Assembly (NCBI RefSeq): GCF_010915705.1
Contig: NZ_JAAIKE010000001.1
Location: 310,001-374,000 of the forward strand
Origin: Pseudotabrizicola algicola
Lineage (GTDB): Bacteria; Pseudomonadota; Alphaproteobacteria; Rhodobacterales; Rhodobacteraceae
Direction: 5' to 3'
DNA: 64,000 bases
This document shows positions 63,666-64,000 of this stretch, piece after piece (positions within the stretch are counted from its first letter, which is position 1; every line of letters starts with the position of its first letter). A model generated the notes under the pieces. The model ran no database searches, was not told the DNA's origin, and saw only the letters and a program-made list of their open reading frames with translations. The translations under genes and the position numbers were made by a program.

Positions 63666-64000
63666 GTGGCACGCCTGAAAAAGACGGTCGCCATGGTGGG
63701 CATGATGGGGGCGGGAAAGACAGCGGTCGGCACGGCGCTGGCGGCGGCCCTCTCGGTGCCATTTGTTGATTCGGACGAGGAGATCGTCCGCGCTGCCAGC
63801 CGGTCTATCGCCGAGATCTTCGAGCGCGACGGGGAGCCGTTCTTTCGCGCCCGCGAATCCGAAGTGCTGGCCCGCCTTTTGCGTGGCCCGCCTTGCATCC
63901 TGTCGACGGGGGGCGGGGCCTATCTGGCAGAGGGGAATCGCCAGTTGATCTCTGCCACCGGCGTTGCGGTCTGGCTGCGCGCCGATCTTGATCTTCTCTG
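63666..64000 (+). CDS. aroK: shikimate kinase (3' end outside window)
   Basis: AroK phosphorylates shikimate in aromatic amino acid synthesis. The visible 111 codons show the P-loop VGMMGAGKTAVG, the shikimate-binding DSDEEIVRAA, the RExE motif (FFRARESEVL), and STGGGAYL. The GTG at 63666 is chosen with AAGGAGG four to five bases upstream. The frame continues past the window edge. aroB would be expected next. Confidence 0.95.
   Translation, partial: MARLKKTVAMVGMMGAGKTAVGTALAAALSVPFVDSDEEIVRAASRSIAEIFERDGEPFFRARESEVLARLLRGPPCILSTGGGAYLAEGNRQLISATGVAVWLRADLDLL

Noticed and set aside
1-64000. Insertion sequences, integrons, CRISPR arrays, rRNA
   Set aside because: No transposase, terminal inverted repeats, spaced repeat array or rRNA sequence is seen. 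The only tyrosine recombinase is XerD.

Overview
The window looks like ordinary chromosome of an alphaproteobacterium of the Rhodobacteraceae (Rhodobacter-like). The reasons are high GC with strongly GC-biased third codon positions, a zwf-pgl-pgi operon, a scpA-scpB group next to nagZ and a SPOR protein, a stand-alone ccmE behind a perfect FNR-type box, a GTTC-N7-GTTC LexA-type box, and an endolysin/holin pair like the one used to release gene transfer agents. I see no insertion sequence, prophage structural gene, CRISPR array or rRNA. One tRNA (Gly, anticodon CCC) is present. Layout, 0-13.4 kb: the end of recG, a tiny membrane protein behind a LexA-type box, a soluble chemotaxis receptor, an Fe-S scaffold-like protein divergent from hisI, sodB, a host-attachment family protein, a LOG-family hydrolase, a LysM protein, an Atm1-type ABC exporter, and a two-gene RND efflux system with unusual features. 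13.4-25.5 kb: a YfgM-like/bamB/der group, ndk, a TfoX C-terminal domain protein, transketolase, a coiled-coil/zapA/MliC-like group, then purL-bolA-grxD on the minus strand and a secreted PRC-barrel-like protein. 25.5-36 kb: a probable small RNA next to a LysR regulator, murI, ccmE, the endolysin/holin pair, argS, and a tight SPOR/nagZ/scpA/scpB/small-protein operon, then an HNH protein. 36-44.7 kb: a MYG1-family protein, the Entner-Doudoroff entry operon zwf-pgl-pgi behind a palindromic operator, a RidA protein, tRNA-Gly, an FMN reductase, and a fasciclin/anti-sigma/ECF-sigma module. 44.7-49.3 kb: a minus-strand one-carbon module (Virulence_fact protein, MetF-like reductase, methyltetrahydrofolate:corrinoid methyltransferase, RACo-like corrinoid activator) with no corrinoid protein in view. 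49.5-64 kb: ppx, rlmE, a DUF882 endopeptidase-like protein divergent from an L,D-transpeptidase, lpxD-ACP-KAS, an IalB protein, a HerA/FtsK-type ATPase, a CorC-type protein, xerD, two secreted or membrane proteins of unknown role, and the start of aroK. Most genes are housekeeping. The parts worth a second look are regulatory or small: the LexA-box small membrane protein, the sRNA candidate with a CCUCCC motif and a possible LysR site, the FNR box of ccmE, the sigK/rskA/fasciclin unit with an ECF-like promoter, the phased TGTGA-type repeats before the L,D-transpeptidase, the zwf operator, and several proteins of 39-70 residues. All functional calls are from reading the sequence. No database search was run.
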